Shown: piece after piece, positions 5,592 through 12,935 of the stretch
Numbering within the stretch: position 1 is the stretch's first letter
Layout: each line of letters begins with the position of its first letter
Source: Oscillospiraceae bacterium
GTDB lineage: Bacteria; Bacillota; Clostridia; Oscillospirales; Oscillospiraceae
Length of the DNA stretch: 12,935 bases
Direction of reading: 5' to 3'
Assembly (NCBI GenBank): GCA_016287555.1
Contig: JAEFAK010000035.1
Coordinates: 1-12,935, forward strand
Notes under the pieces: model-generated
What the model saw: only the letters and a program-made list of their open reading frames with translations
The model's database searches: none
Told to the model about the DNA's origin: nothing
Position numbers and translations under genes: made by a program

Positions 5592-7421
5592 GTGGAATAC
5601 GATATAAAAATTCCGGGGCCCGAGGCGCTCAAGGAAATGGATCCCGCGCAGCTCGATGAGCTGTGCGCGAGAATAAGAAGCTTTCTCGTCGAGAGCGTGA
5701 TGAAGACGGGAGGGCATCTCTCGTCCAATCTCGGCGCCGTGGAGCTCACGGTCGCGCTCGAAAGGACCTTCGATCCGTTCAGGGACAGGATAGTCTTCGA
5801 CGTCGGGCATCAGAGCTACGTTCACAAGCTGCTGACGGGAAGGCAGGCCGGATTTGAGACGCTGCGCTCGCTCGGCGGGATGAGCGGCTTCCCCAAGCCC
5901 TCCGAGTCCGACGCCGACGCATTTATAGCCGGTCACGCCTCCAATTCCATCTCCGTCGCGCTCGGCATGGCGCGCGCGAGGACACTGACGGGCGGGGACT
6001 ATTCCGTCGTCTGCGTGACGGGCGACGGCGCTCTGACGGGCGGGCTCGCCTTCGAGGCGCTCAACGACGCCGGACAGAGCGGCGAAAGGCTCGTCGTCGT
6101 GCTCAATGACAACGGGATGAGCATAAAGAAGAACGTCGGCGCGGTGGCACGCATGCTGGCCGCCCAGCGCGTCAAGCCGGCTTACTACAAATTCAAGAAG
6201 GGCTACCGGAAGGTGATGTTCGCCATCCCCGGCGGCAAGGCGATATACAAATTCAATCACTCTGTTAAGGAAGCGCTCAAGCACGCCATACTGCATAACA
6301 GCACCTTCGAGGAGCTGGGCTTCCAGTACATTGGCCCCGTCAACGGCCACGATATCCGCCAGCTCACATATCTGCTCGAGGCAGCCAAGAGCGCGCCGGG
6401 CCCCGTCCTCGTCCACGTCGTGACGAAGAAGGGCAAGGGCTACGAGCCTGCCGAGTCCGAGCCGGACAGGTATCACGGCGTCTCTCCCCGGGGAGAGCGC
6501 TGCGAGGGCGAGAGCTTCTCGTCCGTGTTCGGCCGCAGGATAACGGAACTCGCGCGCAATGACGGGCGCATCTGCGCCATTACCGCCGCCATGGAGCAGG
6601 GGACGGGGCTCGCCGGATTCGCCGAGGAGTTCCCCGACAGGTTCTTTGACGTCGGCATCGCCGAGGAGCACGCGGTCGCGATGGCAGCGGGCATGGCCAA
6701 GCAGGGGCTCGTCCCCGTTTTCGCGGTCTATTCGTCGTTCCTTCAGCGCGCGTTCGACATGCTCATCCACGACGTCGCCATTCTCGGCCTGCACGTCGTT
6801 TTCGCAGTGGACAGAGCCGGCCTCGTCGGCGAGGACGGCGAGACGCACCACGGCGCGTTCGACGTCGGCTTCCTGCGCCAGGTGCCCGGCATGACGGTCT
6901 GGAGCCCGTCTTCCGCCGCCGAGCTGCGCGACATGCTCGATGCGGCCGTCGCCGCCTCCGGTCCCGCCGCGGTCAGATATCCGCGCGGCAGCGAGGGAGC
7001 GTACAGGGACGGCGGAGCCGACGCAGTCAGGCTGCTGCGCGAGGGGACGGACGTCCTTCTCGTGGGCTACGGAAGGCTCATAAACGAAATAAACGCGGCT
7101 GCGGAGCTGCTCGCGGCGGAGGGGATCTCCGCGGGAGTCCTCAAGCTCGGCCGCATCTGCCCCATAGATTTCGACGCCGTCTGCGCCGAAGCCGGAAAGA
7201 CCGGCCGCGTCTGCGTGGTCGAGGAGACCGTCGAAAACGGCTCCGTCGGCGAGAGCATCGCCGCCGCGATATCCGAGCGCGGGATAAAGGCCCGCGTGCT
7301 GCTGAAAAACCTCGGCTCGTCCTTCGCGGGGCACGGCTCGGTAGCCGACCTGCTCTCGGCGCTCGGACTCGACGCGAAGGGCATAGCCGCCGCTGTCGGA
7401 GAGGAGCTTTCCCGTGGCTGA
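5592..7421 (+). CDS. dxs: 1-deoxy-D-xylulose-5-phosphate synthase
   Basis: A cytoplasmic thiamine-diphosphate enzyme that condenses pyruvate with glyceraldehyde 3-phosphate to DXP, the first step of the MEP isoprenoid pathway. At 609 residues it is near the usual 610-635. Visible motifs are GGHLSSNLG with H42, DVGHQSYVHKLLTGR (70-84), the ThDP/Mg site GDGALTGG (144-151) through LNDNGMSI (171-178), VTKKGKGY (277-284), the catalytic Glu of IAEEHAV (E358, corresponding to E. coli E370), DRAGLVGEDGETHHG (407-421) and YPRG (463-466). The start is GTG at 5592 with GAGGT 6 nt upstream. It is the first gene of a five-gene unit and overlaps tlyA by 8 nt. In many Clostridia ispA or xseB lies just upstream; here an antiporter does. 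Assignment is secure. Confidence 0.98.
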   Translation: MEYDIKIPGPEALKEMDPAQLDELCARIRSFLVESVMKTGGHLSSNLGAVELTVALERTFDPFRDRIVFDVGHQSYVHKLLTGRQAGFETLRSLGGMSGFPKPSESDADAFIAGHASNSISVALGMARARTLTGGDYSVVCVTGDGALTGGLAFEALNDAGQSGERLVVVLNDNGMSIKKNVGAVARMLAAQRVKPAYYKFKKGYRKVMFAIPGGKAIYKFNHSVKEALKHAILHNSTFEELGFQYIGPVNGHDIRQLTYLLEAAKSAPGPVLVHVVTKKGKGYEPAESEPDRYHGVSPRGERCEGESFSSVFGRRITELARNDGRICAITAAMEQGTGLAGFAEEFPDRFFDVGIAEEHAVAMAAGMAKQGLVPVFAVYSSFLQRAFDMLIHDVAILGLHVVFAVDRAGLVGEDGETHHGAFDVGFLRQVPGMTVWSPSSAAELRDMLDAAVAASGPAAVRYPRGSEGAYRDGGADAVRLLREGTDVLLVGYGRLINEINAAAELLAAEGISAGVLKLGRICPIDFDAVCAEAGKTGRVCVVEETVENGSVGESIAAAISERGIKARVLLKNLGSSFAGHGSVADLLSALGLDAKGIAAAVGEELSRG

Positions 7422-8202
7422 GGCGCGGCTCGATGCGGAGATCGTCGCGCGAGGTCTCTGCTCCGGAAGAGAGCGCGCCCGCGCGGAGATAGAGGCGGGG
7501 CACGTCACGGTGAACGGACGTCCCGCGTCGAAGCCCTCGCAGAAGGTCGCAGAAAGCGACGTCATCGAGCTCTCGGAGGCCTTCGACTACGTATCCCGCG
7601 GCGCGAAAAAGCTGCTCGGGGCGCTGGAGGCGTTTCATATCTCGCCGGAGGGCCTCGTCTGTCTTGACTGCGGCGCCTCGACGGGAGGTTTCACGGAGGT
7701 GCTCCTGCGCCATGGCGCGAAAAAAGTTTACGCCGTCGACGTCGGGCACGGCCAGCTCGCCGAAAAGCTGAAAAGAGACCCTCGCGTCGTCAACATGGAG
7801 GGCACTAACGTCCGTTCGCTCGCTTTGTCCTCGTTCGATCCCGCGCCCGAGCTCATAACGGCCGACCTTTCGTTCATATCCCTCGCGCTCGTGCTGCCCG
7901 TCCTGCGCGGCCTGCTCGGAGAGAGCGGGCGCGTCGTCTGCCTCGTCAAGCCCCAGTTCGAGGCCGGACGCGGCAAGGTCGGCAAGAAGGGCGTCGTCAG
8001 GGATCCCGCCGTCCATGAGGAGGTGCTGCGCGGCTTCGTTTCCAATGCGGAGGCGAGCGGCTTCGCCGTCCTTGGGCTGGAGGTGTCGCCCCTGCGCGGG
8101 CCGGAGGGCAATATTGAATTTCTCGCGTATCTCGGCGCCTCCGGAAGCAGTGCGGCGCTCGATATAACCGGGCTTGTCAGCAGAGCCCGCAGATCGGAAT
8201 GA
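7414..8202 (+). CDS. tlyA: TlyA family rRNA (cytidine-2'-O)-methyltransferase
   Basis: A 262-residue S4-domain plus FtsJ-fold SAM methyltransferase. The mycobacterial homologue 2'-O-methylates C1409 of 16S and C1920 of 23S rRNA; related proteins were first annotated as hemolysin A. Residues about 4-60 are the S4 RNA-binding domain (RLDAEIVARGLCSGRERA... VTVNGRPASKPSQKV). SAM motif I is LDCGASTGGFTEVL (84-97), followed by VYAVDVGHGQLAEKL. A K-D-K-E catalytic set is present at K66, D151 (TADLSFISL), K179 (VKPQFEAGRGKVG) and E235 (GNIEF), each exactly three residues below the positions reported for M. tuberculosis TlyA. The GTG start at 7414 overlaps the end of dxs by 8 nt and has GGAGAGGAG 7 nt upstream, implying coupled translation. 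Hemolytic activity should not be inferred. Next gene begins 4 nt after the stop. Confidence 0.96.
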   Translation: MAEARLDAEIVARGLCSGRERARAEIEAGHVTVNGRPASKPSQKVAESDVIELSEAFDYVSRGAKKLLGALEAFHISPEGLVCLDCGASTGGFTEVLLRHGAKKVYAVDVGHGQLAEKLKRDPRVVNMEGTNVRSLALSSFDPAPELITADLSFISLALVLPVLRGLLGESGRVVCLVKPQFEAGRGKVGKKGVVRDPAVHEEVLRGFVSNAEASGFAVLGLEVSPLRGPEGNIEFLAYLGASGSSAALDITGLVSRARRSE

Positions 8203-8206
8203 TAGC

Positions 8207-9061
8207 ATGAAAAAGATCGTCATATGTCCTAATCAGCTGCGCGACGCCGGTCTTGAGCTGACCGAGCAGCTCGCCGCGCTCCTGCGTGACAGCGGGGCCG
8301 AGGTCAAGATAGTCCCCTTCTTCGATAACGACATCGGGGAGGACGTCGTCCGCGCCATCGAGGGCGACCTCGAGGGCGCAGATATGCTTGTCTGCCTCGG
8401 AGGCGACGGGACCATACTTCATCTCGCCAAGCCCGTCGCGCGCGCCGGAGTGCCGCTTCTGGGAATAAACCTCGGCATGACAGGCTTTATCGCCGGCCTC
8501 GAGCGCGACGAATGGCGCGAGACCCTGCGCGCCCTGAACGGCGACTGCACCATCGAGCCCCGCATGATGCTCGACGTCGAGGTCGAGCGCGGGGGAGAGA
8601 AGGTCGCCGAGGGGCTCTGCCTCAACGACGCCGTCATCGAGCGCGGCGCTGAGGAGCACATCATCTATCTTACCGCCTGCGGCGACGGGCGAAAGATATG
8701 CTCCTTTGCAGGCGACGGCATAATCTTTTCCACGCCCACGGGCTCGACGGGCTATTCCATGTCCGCAGGCGGCCCGGTCGTCGAGCCGGAGGCCGAGAGC
8801 CTCATCATGACGCCCATCTGCGCGCATACGCTTTCCAACCAGGTCTTCGTCGTCTCGCCGTCGCGCGTGCTGACGGCGGAGATAGGCGGGCCCGAGATAA
8901 GAACGGCGGGCCGCCTCATGATAGACGGGAAGAACCTGCTCGCCCTGAAAACGGGGGACCTCGTCCGTGTAAAGCGCTCTGAGCTCGTATTCAGGCTCGT
9001 GCGCATTAAAGAGCGCAAATTCTACGAGCTTGTCAACCGCAAGCTCTCCATGAAGGTCTGA
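8207..9061 (+). CDS. nadK: NAD kinase
   Basis: A cytoplasmic 284-residue enzyme that phosphorylates NAD+ to NADP+, the only route to NADP(H). It has the family-defining GGDGT (65-69) within LVCLGGDGTILHLAKP, the ND pair (N140-D141) of the conserved NE/ND motif in CLNDAVIERG, and the glycine-rich block GDGIIFSTPTGSTGYSMSAG (169-188) that binds NAD and closes the active site. The ATG at 8207, 4 nt after tlyA, gives the normal N-terminus (MKKIVICPNQ); a TTG at 8174 would add 11 residues inside tlyA with no family support. The local Shine-Dalgarno (GGAATGA) is weak, so translation probably depends on coupling with tlyA. Length is normal. Confidence 0.97.
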   Translation: MKKIVICPNQLRDAGLELTEQLAALLRDSGAEVKIVPFFDNDIGEDVVRAIEGDLEGADMLVCLGGDGTILHLAKPVARAGVPLLGINLGMTGFIAGLERDEWRETLRALNGDCTIEPRMMLDVEVERGGEKVAEGLCLNDAVIERGAEEHIIYLTACGDGRKICSFAGDGIIFSTPTGSTGYSMSAGGPVVEPEAESLIMTPICAHTLSNQVFVVSPSRVLTAEIGGPEIRTAGRLMIDGKNLLALKTGDLVRVKRSELVFRLVRIKERKFYELVNRKLSMKV

Positions 9062-9096
9062 AAATAACTGCGCCCCGGCGCATTGGAGGATAAAAG

Positions 9097-9549
9097 ATGA
9101 AGTCATACAGACAGGAAAAGATCCTTGAGATCATTACGACCCAGGAGATCGAGACGCAGAACCAGCTCATCGAAGCGCTCGCCAAAGAGGGCCTTTCCAG
9201 CACTCAGGCGACCCTGTCCCGCGATATCCGCGAGCTCAGGCTCGTCAAGGAACTCGGCGCCAACGGCAAGCATAAGTACGTCTCCCCGGCGGAGGGCGGC
9301 GTCATGAACTATGCCGAGCGCCTGAGGACCATCTTCCGCGAATCCGTTACCAGCCTTGCCTGCGCGCAGAACATCGTCGTCATCAAGACGCTGCCCGGCA
9401 TGGCCAACGCCGCCTGCAGCGCCATCGACTCCATGGCCATCAGGACGATAGTCGGCTCCCTCGCCGGGGACGATACGGCCTTCCTCGTCATGACCGATAC
9501 GCAGGCCGCGGACGTGTTCTGCGCCGAGATCAAAACAATGCTGAGGTAA
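9097..9549 (+). CDS. argR: Arginine repressor (ArgR/AhrC)
   Basis: A 150-residue hexameric transcription regulator that senses L-arginine, represses arginine biosynthesis and can activate catabolism. The N-terminal winged helix (1-70) contains the typical recognition region SSTQATLSRDIREL (34-47); the C-terminal oligomerisation and arginine-binding domain has IKTLPGMANAACSAID (96-111) and the GDDT signature (124-127) whose acidic residues contact arginine. The RBS GGAGGA ends 6 nt before the ATG. The 35-nt gap after nadK has a small GC-rich inverted repeat (GCGC-CCCG-GCGC, 9070-9081) but no promoter or recognisable ARG box. It sits directly before recN as in Bacillus and Clostridia, where the pairing is conserved without a known functional link. 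Confidence 0.97.
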   Translation: MKSYRQEKILEIITTQEIETQNQLIEALAKEGLSSTQATLSRDIRELRLVKELGANGKHKYVSPAEGGVMNYAERLRTIFRESVTSLACAQNIVVIKTLPGMANAACSAIDSMAIRTIVGSLAGDDTAFLVMTDTQAADVFCAEIKTMLR

Positions 9550-9560
9550 GGTCTGCGACT

Positions 9561-11237
9561 ATGCTTGAAAGCCTGCACATGGAAAATCTCGCCGTCATCG
9601 AGAGGACGGACGTCGACTTCGGCCCTGGGCTCAACGTGCTCACGGGTGAGACAGGTGCGGGCAAATCCATAGTCATAGACGCCATCGGGGCCGTTATGGG
9701 AGGCAGGGTCGGCCGTGAGATAGTCCGCTCCGGCTGCCCCGCAGCGCTCGTCTCCGCCGTCGTCTCCGCGCCAGCGGAGGCGGAGCAGTGGCTCCGGGAA
9801 AACGACATCGACTCCGGGGACGAGCTGATCATCCAGCGCCGCGTCAGCGAGGACGGGAAGAGCTCCTGCCGCGTAAACGGCGTCCCCGTAAGCGTGGCCC
9901 AGCTTCGTTCGCTCGGCGAGATCCTCTTCGATATCCACGGACAGAACGACGGCGCGGGGCTTCTGCGAGAATCTTCTCACCTGAAGTACCTCGACGGGTT
10001 CGGCGGCCTTGAGAAAAGGCGCGCCGCCGTCTCGGAGCTCTGGTCGGCCTGGAGGCAGGCGACGGACGAGCTCGAAGATCTGCGCGAGGCCGAGCTCGAC
10101 AGGGAGCGCCGCGAGGAGCTCCTGCGCGAGAAGATAGAGGAGCTCGAAAAAATAGATCCGAAGCCCGGCGAGCGGGAGGCTCTTTCCGAGCGCCGTTCGC
10201 TGCTTCGAAATTCAGATAAGCTCGCGTCGAGGCTGGAGGAGGTCTATATCGACCTCTACGGCGACGACGACTCCGAGGGCGCCGTATCCCTGCTCGACGA
10301 GGCCGCCGCATCGCTTTCCGCCGCCGCGCGCATATCCGACGCCGTGTCCGAGGCCGCTCAGGCAGCCGAATCCCTGCGCTACGCCATGCGCGATCTGACG
10401 GATCAGGTCTCCGCCGTGCGCGACTCGCTGGATTTTTCCCCGGGCGAGCTGGACAGGATAGAGGACAGACTCAATTCCCTCGACCGGCTCGAGCGCAAAT
10501 ACGGCGCCATAGACGACCTCGCGAAGGTGCTTTCGGACGCGCGCAACGAGCTTGAGGACGTCGAATTTCTGACGGAGCGCGTCGCGCGGGCCGAAAAGGC
10601 AGCGCAGGAGGCAAAAAAGAAGCTCGACGCCGAGGCCGCCGGGCTTACGAAGGAGCGCAGAGCCGCCGCGGAAAGGCTTCAGAGCCGCATTGTGGCGGAG
10701 CTTGCCGCGCTGAGCATGCCGGGCGTTCGCTTCGAGACGGAGATACTCCCCAAAGAGCCCGACCGCACCGGCGCGGACACGGTCCGATTCCTCATGTCGG
10801 CAAACGCGGGCGAGGCCTGCGGGAGGATAAGCCGGATAGCCTCCGGAGGCGAGCTTTCCCGGATCATGCTCGCCATGAAGACGGTCCTTGCGGCTAAAAG
10901 CGACTCCCAGACGCTCATATTCGACGAGATAGATACCGGCGTTTCCGGCATAGCCGCGATGCGCGTCGCCGAAAAGCTTGCCGCGCTCTCGCGCGGGAGA
11001 CAGGTCCTTTGCGTGACGCACCTGCCGCAGATAGCCGCCATGGCCGATACGCAGTTCGCCGTCGAAAAGCATGAGAGCGGAGGCAGAACGTTCGCCTCGG
11101 CCACCGAGCTCGACGAGCGCGGCCGCGAGCTTGAGCTTGCCAGACTCACCAGCGGCGACGTCGTCGGCGAAGCGACGCTGCGCAGCGCCGCCGAGCAGCT
11201 CGAAGCGGCCCGCCGCTTCAAGAGCGGCCTCGATTGA
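9561..11237 (+). CDS. recN: DNA repair protein RecN
   Basis: An SMC-like ATPase of 558 residues recruited early to double-strand breaks. The N-terminal head has HMENLAVIE, Walker A GETGAGKS (29-36) and DIHGQNDG (124-131), which replaces the commoner HGQHEHQ form of the Q-loop region. Residues about 150-380 are two charged coiled-coil arms (for example ELEDLREAELDRERREELL and ARAEKAAQEAKKKLDAEA) flanking a central region. The C-terminal head has the signature ASGGELSR (427-434), Walker B TLIFDEIDTGVSG (451-463) and THLPQIA (486-492). The start is 11 nt after argR, with GAGGTAAGG overlapping the argR stop as RBS. No LexA/SOS box is visible nearby, and expression probably comes from the dxs promoter. 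No clear terminator follows before the tyrS promoter. Confidence 0.97.
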   Translation: MLESLHMENLAVIERTDVDFGPGLNVLTGETGAGKSIVIDAIGAVMGGRVGREIVRSGCPAALVSAVVSAPAEAEQWLRENDIDSGDELIIQRRVSEDGKSSCRVNGVPVSVAQLRSLGEILFDIHGQNDGAGLLRESSHLKYLDGFGGLEKRRAAVSELWSAWRQATDELEDLREAELDRERREELLREKIEELEKIDPKPGEREALSERRSLLRNSDKLASRLEEVYIDLYGDDDSEGAVSLLDEAAASLSAAARISDAVSEAAQAAESLRYAMRDLTDQVSAVRDSLDFSPGELDRIEDRLNSLDRLERKYGAIDDLAKVLSDARNELEDVEFLTERVARAEKAAQEAKKKLDAEAAGLTKERRAAAERLQSRIVAELAALSMPGVRFETEILPKEPDRTGADTVRFLMSANAGEACGRISRIASGGELSRIMLAMKTVLAAKSDSQTLIFDEIDTGVSGIAAMRVAEKLAALSRGRQVLCVTHLPQIAAMADTQFAVEKHESGGRTFASATELDERGRELELARLTSGDVVGEATLRSAAEQLEAARRFKSGLD

Positions 11238-11260
11238 CCGCCGATTTGTTTCGCGCCGAC

Positions 11261-11290
11261 TTGACATACCAGCGGCGCTTATGATACTAT
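11261..11290 (+). promoter_or_regulatory. Promoter of the tyrS T-box transcription unit
   Basis: A perfect -35 TTGACA (11261-11266) is followed after 18 bp by TACTAT (11285-11290), which is preceded by TGA (11282-11284), giving an extended -10. Transcription should start near 11297, at the 5' edge of the T-box leader. It lies 24 nt past the recN stop. Confidence 0.85.
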
Positions 11291-11296
11291 AACTTG

Positions 11297-11574
11297 CAAT
11301 GATCAAATACGCTGTGAAGGACACAAGTAGTCCGCGTGCGACCCGCGCAGAGAGACCCCGTTTCGGTGCAAGGGGGAGGGGGCGGCGCCGATGAATACGG
11401 TCCGGAGCGGCGCGCCTGAACTTTCAGTAGGGCGCGACGGGGGGCGCCCGTTACAGCGCGCAGGTCTGAGCCTCCGGCGAGGACCCGTCGAGGCGCGTGT
11501 CGCGAGGCGCGCGCGACCAGAGGTGGTACCGCGTATTTCGCCCTCTGTCCCCAAAGGACAGAGGTTTTTATTTT
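11297..11574 (+). promoter_or_regulatory. T-box leader (tyrosine specific), transcriptional antitermination
   Basis: The leader binds uncharged tRNA-Tyr and prevents termination before tyrS. Visible landmarks: GAAGGACACAAGTAGT at the Stem I base (from 11313), the AGAGAG motif (11349-11354), distal-loop GGTGCAAGGGG, and the specifier loop GAATACGG with the Tyr codon UAC (11396-11398). Next come Stem II (CGCGCC 11411-11416 with GGCGCG 11431-11436) enclosing AACTTTCAGTAGG, and CCGTTACAG (11448-11456). The T-box sequence TGGTACCGCG is at 11524-11533, whose variable U (11527) fits an A73 discriminator. The antiterminator pairs AGAGG (11519-11523) with CCTCT (11542-11546) and GCG (11531-11533) with CGC (11539-11541), leaving TGGTACC as the bulge for the tRNA acceptor end; the same CCTCT is the left arm of the terminator. 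Confidence 0.97.
11542..11574 (+). terminator. T-box-controlled intrinsic terminator upstream of tyrS
   Basis: CCTCTGTCC (11542-11550) pairs perfectly with GGACAGAGG (11556-11564) across the loop CCAAA, followed by TTTTTATTTT (11565-11574). The first five bases of the left arm are shared with the antiterminator, so the two structures exclude each other. This is the off state when tRNA-Tyr is charged. Confidence 0.97.
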
Positions 11575-11602
11575 ATAAAATATCAAGTAAAGGTGAAAGA
11601 AA

Positions 11603-12823
11603 ATGACTCTGTACGAAGATCTCACGGCAAGAGGGCTCATTGCCCAGATAACGGATGAGGAGAACATCCCCAAGCTCATCAACGAGGGCAAGGCCGTGTT
11701 TTATATCGGTTTTGATCCGACGGCGGACAGCCTTCACGTCGGCCACTTCATGGCCCTGTGTCTGATGCGCCGCATGCAGCAGTACGGCAACGTGCCCATC
11801 GCCCTCATCGGCGGCGGCACGGCCATGGTGGGCGACCCCTCCGGCCGCACTGACATGCGCACGATGATGACTCCGGAGACCATAGCCTACAACGGCGACT
11901 GCTTCAAAAAGCAGATGGCCCGCTTCATCGATTTCAGCGACGGCAAGGCCATCATGGACAACAACGCCGAGTGGCTGATGAAGCTCAATTACGTCGAGCT
12001 CCTGCGCGAGGTCGGCGCGTGCTTCTCCGTCAATAACATGCTCCGCGCCGAGTGCTACAAGCAGCGCATGGAGCGCGGATTGTCGTTCCTCGAATTCAAC
12101 TACATGATCATGCAGAGCTACGACTTCTACGCCCTGCATCAGAAATACGGCTGCAATCTCCAGTGCGGCGGCAATGACCAGTGGAGCAACATCCTCGGCG
12201 GCACGGAGCTGATACGCCGCAAGCTCGGCCATGACGTGGGCGGAATGACGATCACTCTCCTGCTCACCAGCGAGGGCAAGAAGATGGGCAAGACCCAGTC
12301 CGGCGCCGTCTGGCTCGATCCCGACAAGACCAGCCCCTACGATTTCTATCAGTACTGGCGCAACGTCGACGACGCCGACGTCGTCAACTGCCTGAAGATG
12401 CTGACCTTCCTGCCCCTCGAGGAGATAGCGCCCATGGAAAAATGGGAGGGCAGCCAGCTCAACGTCGCAAAGGAAAAGCTCGCCTGGGAGCTCACGAGCC
12501 TCGTGCACGGCGAGGAGGAGGCCGACAAGGCGCAGGCCGCGGCCAAGTCCCTCTTCGTCGGCGGACCCGCGGCGGACGTGCCGACCTGCACGCTCACGGA
12601 CGACGACCTGACCGACGGTTCAGTTGACATAATAACTATGATGGTCAAGGCCGGGCTCGTTCCCAGCCGCAGCGAGGGCCGCAGGGCCGTCCAGCAGGGC
12701 GGCGTCGAAGCCGCCGGCGAGAAGGTGACCGACATCGCCAGGAGCTATACCTCGGACGAGCTCAAGGGCGAGGGCGTCCTCGTCCGCCGCGGCAAGAAAG
12801 CGTTTGCCAGGATTAAGATGTAA
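11603..12823 (+). CDS. tyrS: Tyrosine--tRNA ligase (TyrRS)
   Basis: A class Ic aminoacyl-tRNA synthetase of 406 residues that charges tRNA-Tyr. The catalytic Rossmann fold shows YIGFDPTADSLHVGH with the HIGH-type motif HVGH (45-48), GGTAMVGDPSGR (71-82), GGNDQWSNI (189-197) in the active site, and the KMSKS loop as KKMGKTQSG (KMGKT 227-231). The C-terminal S4-like RNA-binding domain covers about 341-402. The RBS AAGGTG is 7 nt before the ATG. Expression is set by the T-box leader directly upstream, whose UAC specifier agrees with the enzyme. A lipoprotein gene starts 21 nt after the stop with no terminator between. The KMGKT variant and length are normal for the Firmicutes TyrS group. Confidence 0.98.
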   Translation: MTLYEDLTARGLIAQITDEENIPKLINEGKAVFYIGFDPTADSLHVGHFMALCLMRRMQQYGNVPIALIGGGTAMVGDPSGRTDMRTMMTPETIAYNGDCFKKQMARFIDFSDGKAIMDNNAEWLMKLNYVELLREVGACFSVNNMLRAECYKQRMERGLSFLEFNYMIMQSYDFYALHQKYGCNLQCGGNDQWSNILGGTELIRRKLGHDVGGMTITLLLTSEGKKMGKTQSGAVWLDPDKTSPYDFYQYWRNVDDADVVNCLKMLTFLPLEEIAPMEKWEGSQLNVAKEKLAWELTSLVHGEEEADKAQAAAKSLFVGGPAADVPTCTLTDDDLTDGSVDIITMMVKAGLVPSRSEGRRAVQQGGVEAAGEKVTDIARSYTSDELKGEGVLVRRGKKAFARIKM

Positions 12824-12844
12824 CTTCCAAGGAGGGTACGGCGA

Positions 12845-12935
12845 TTGAGAAAGATATTAGCCGCGCTCTGCATAATTGCCATATTGCTGCTGTGCGCCTC
12901 GTGCGCCAAGCCAGCCGAGACGCCTCCTGTCCCCG
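12845..12935 (+). CDS. Lipoprotein, N-terminal fragment (runs off right edge)
   Basis: About 30 codons are visible from a TTG start at 12845, placed 8 nt after a strong Shine-Dalgarno GGAGGG (12831-12836). The N-terminus is a lipoprotein signal peptide: basic MRK, a hydrophobic core ILAALCIIAILLLC, and CASC as a probable lipobox with the mature lipid-modified Cys at residue 19, followed by a Pro-rich linker (AKPAETPPVP). The mature protein is off the window, so its function cannot be stated; a transporter binding protein or enzyme anchored outside the membrane are both possible. The 21-nt spacing suggests cotranscription with tyrS and thus T-box control. Confidence 0.7.
   Translation, partial: MRKILAALCIIAILLLCASCAKPAETPPVP

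Noticed and set aside
5538..7565. A 675-codon open frame on the minus strand, antisense to dxs
   Set aside because: dxs is unmistakable on the plus strand; the antisense frame is Arg/Ala/Asp-rich with no motif and no RBS, and it starts inside tlyA.
7414..8202. Hemolysin/virulence function for the TlyA homologue
   Set aside because: The sequence has the complete methyltransferase catalytic set and S4 domain and sits in a housekeeping operon; the hemolysin name is historical.
8174..8206. Upstream TTG start for nadK
   Set aside because: It would add 11 residues unlike the NadK N-terminus and has no better RBS than the ATG at 8207.
9070..9081. Small hairpin GCGC-CCCG-GCGC before argR considered as terminator or operator
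   Set aside because: Only 4 bp of stem, no T-run, and it is directly upstream of the argR RBS within an operon. It resembles no ARG box I can identify.
11253..11278. Inverted repeat GCGCCG/CGGCGC considered as a recN terminator
   Set aside because: It surrounds the -35 box of the tyrS promoter, has a 14-nt loop and no T-run after it. It may be chance in GC-rich DNA.
9844..11324. Long minus-strand frames opposite recN
   Set aside because: They mirror a gene with complete SMC-type motifs and have no domain of their own.

Overview
The window is chromosomal DNA of a GC-rich member of the Clostridia (Firmicutes), probably an uncultured gut-type lineage. The evidence is the gene order dxs-tlyA-nadK-argR-recN, which is typical of Clostridia and related Firmicutes, a tyrosyl T-box leader in front of tyrS, strong GGAGG-type ribosome binding sites, and a zinc-ribbon/proline-rich/single-TM protein of a style common in Clostridia. 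The coding DNA is GC-rich yet uses ATA (Ile) and AGG (Arg) codons freely. The genus cannot be fixed from the sequence alone. I see no mobile element, CRISPR array, tRNA or rRNA.

Region 1 (1-3949, minus strand) is an apparent three-gene operon. It is read from one promoter near 3921-3926 through an ABC-transporter ATPase (3872-3219), an 850-residue zinc-ribbon, single-TM, repeat-rich protein (3173-621) and an ABC-2-type permease that runs off the left edge (619-1). The ATPase and permease look like the two halves of an exporter. The large middle protein has a predicted cytoplasmic zinc ribbon and proline-rich linker, one membrane anchor, and about 650 residues predicted outside, ending in a duplicated Gly-Tyr-rich GX3 module. 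This operon is the least ordinary part of the window.

Region 2 (3873-5478) holds a divergent intergenic region and a CPA-family cation:proton antiporter on the plus strand. The intergenic region has back-to-back promoters, a minus-strand intrinsic terminator between them, and two inverted repeats. The antiporter starts at 4153, downstream of a good promoter (4067-4095) and RBS.

Region 3 (5479-11237, plus strand) is a compact housekeeping operon: dxs (isoprenoid precursor synthesis), tlyA (rRNA 2'-O-methyltransferase), nadK (NAD kinase), argR (arginine repressor) and recN (DNA repair SMC-like ATPase). Gaps run from an 8-nt overlap to 35 nt. A short AT-rich leader before dxs carries a candidate promoter and a perfect 12-bp inverted repeat.

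Region 4 (11238-12935, plus strand) is the tyrosyl-tRNA synthetase unit: a sigma-A-type promoter, a T-box leader with a UAC specifier and complete antiterminator/terminator switch, tyrS, and, 21 nt after tyrS, the start of a lipoprotein gene cut by the right edge. No terminator separates tyrS from the lipoprotein gene, so both may be under tyrosine-dependent control.
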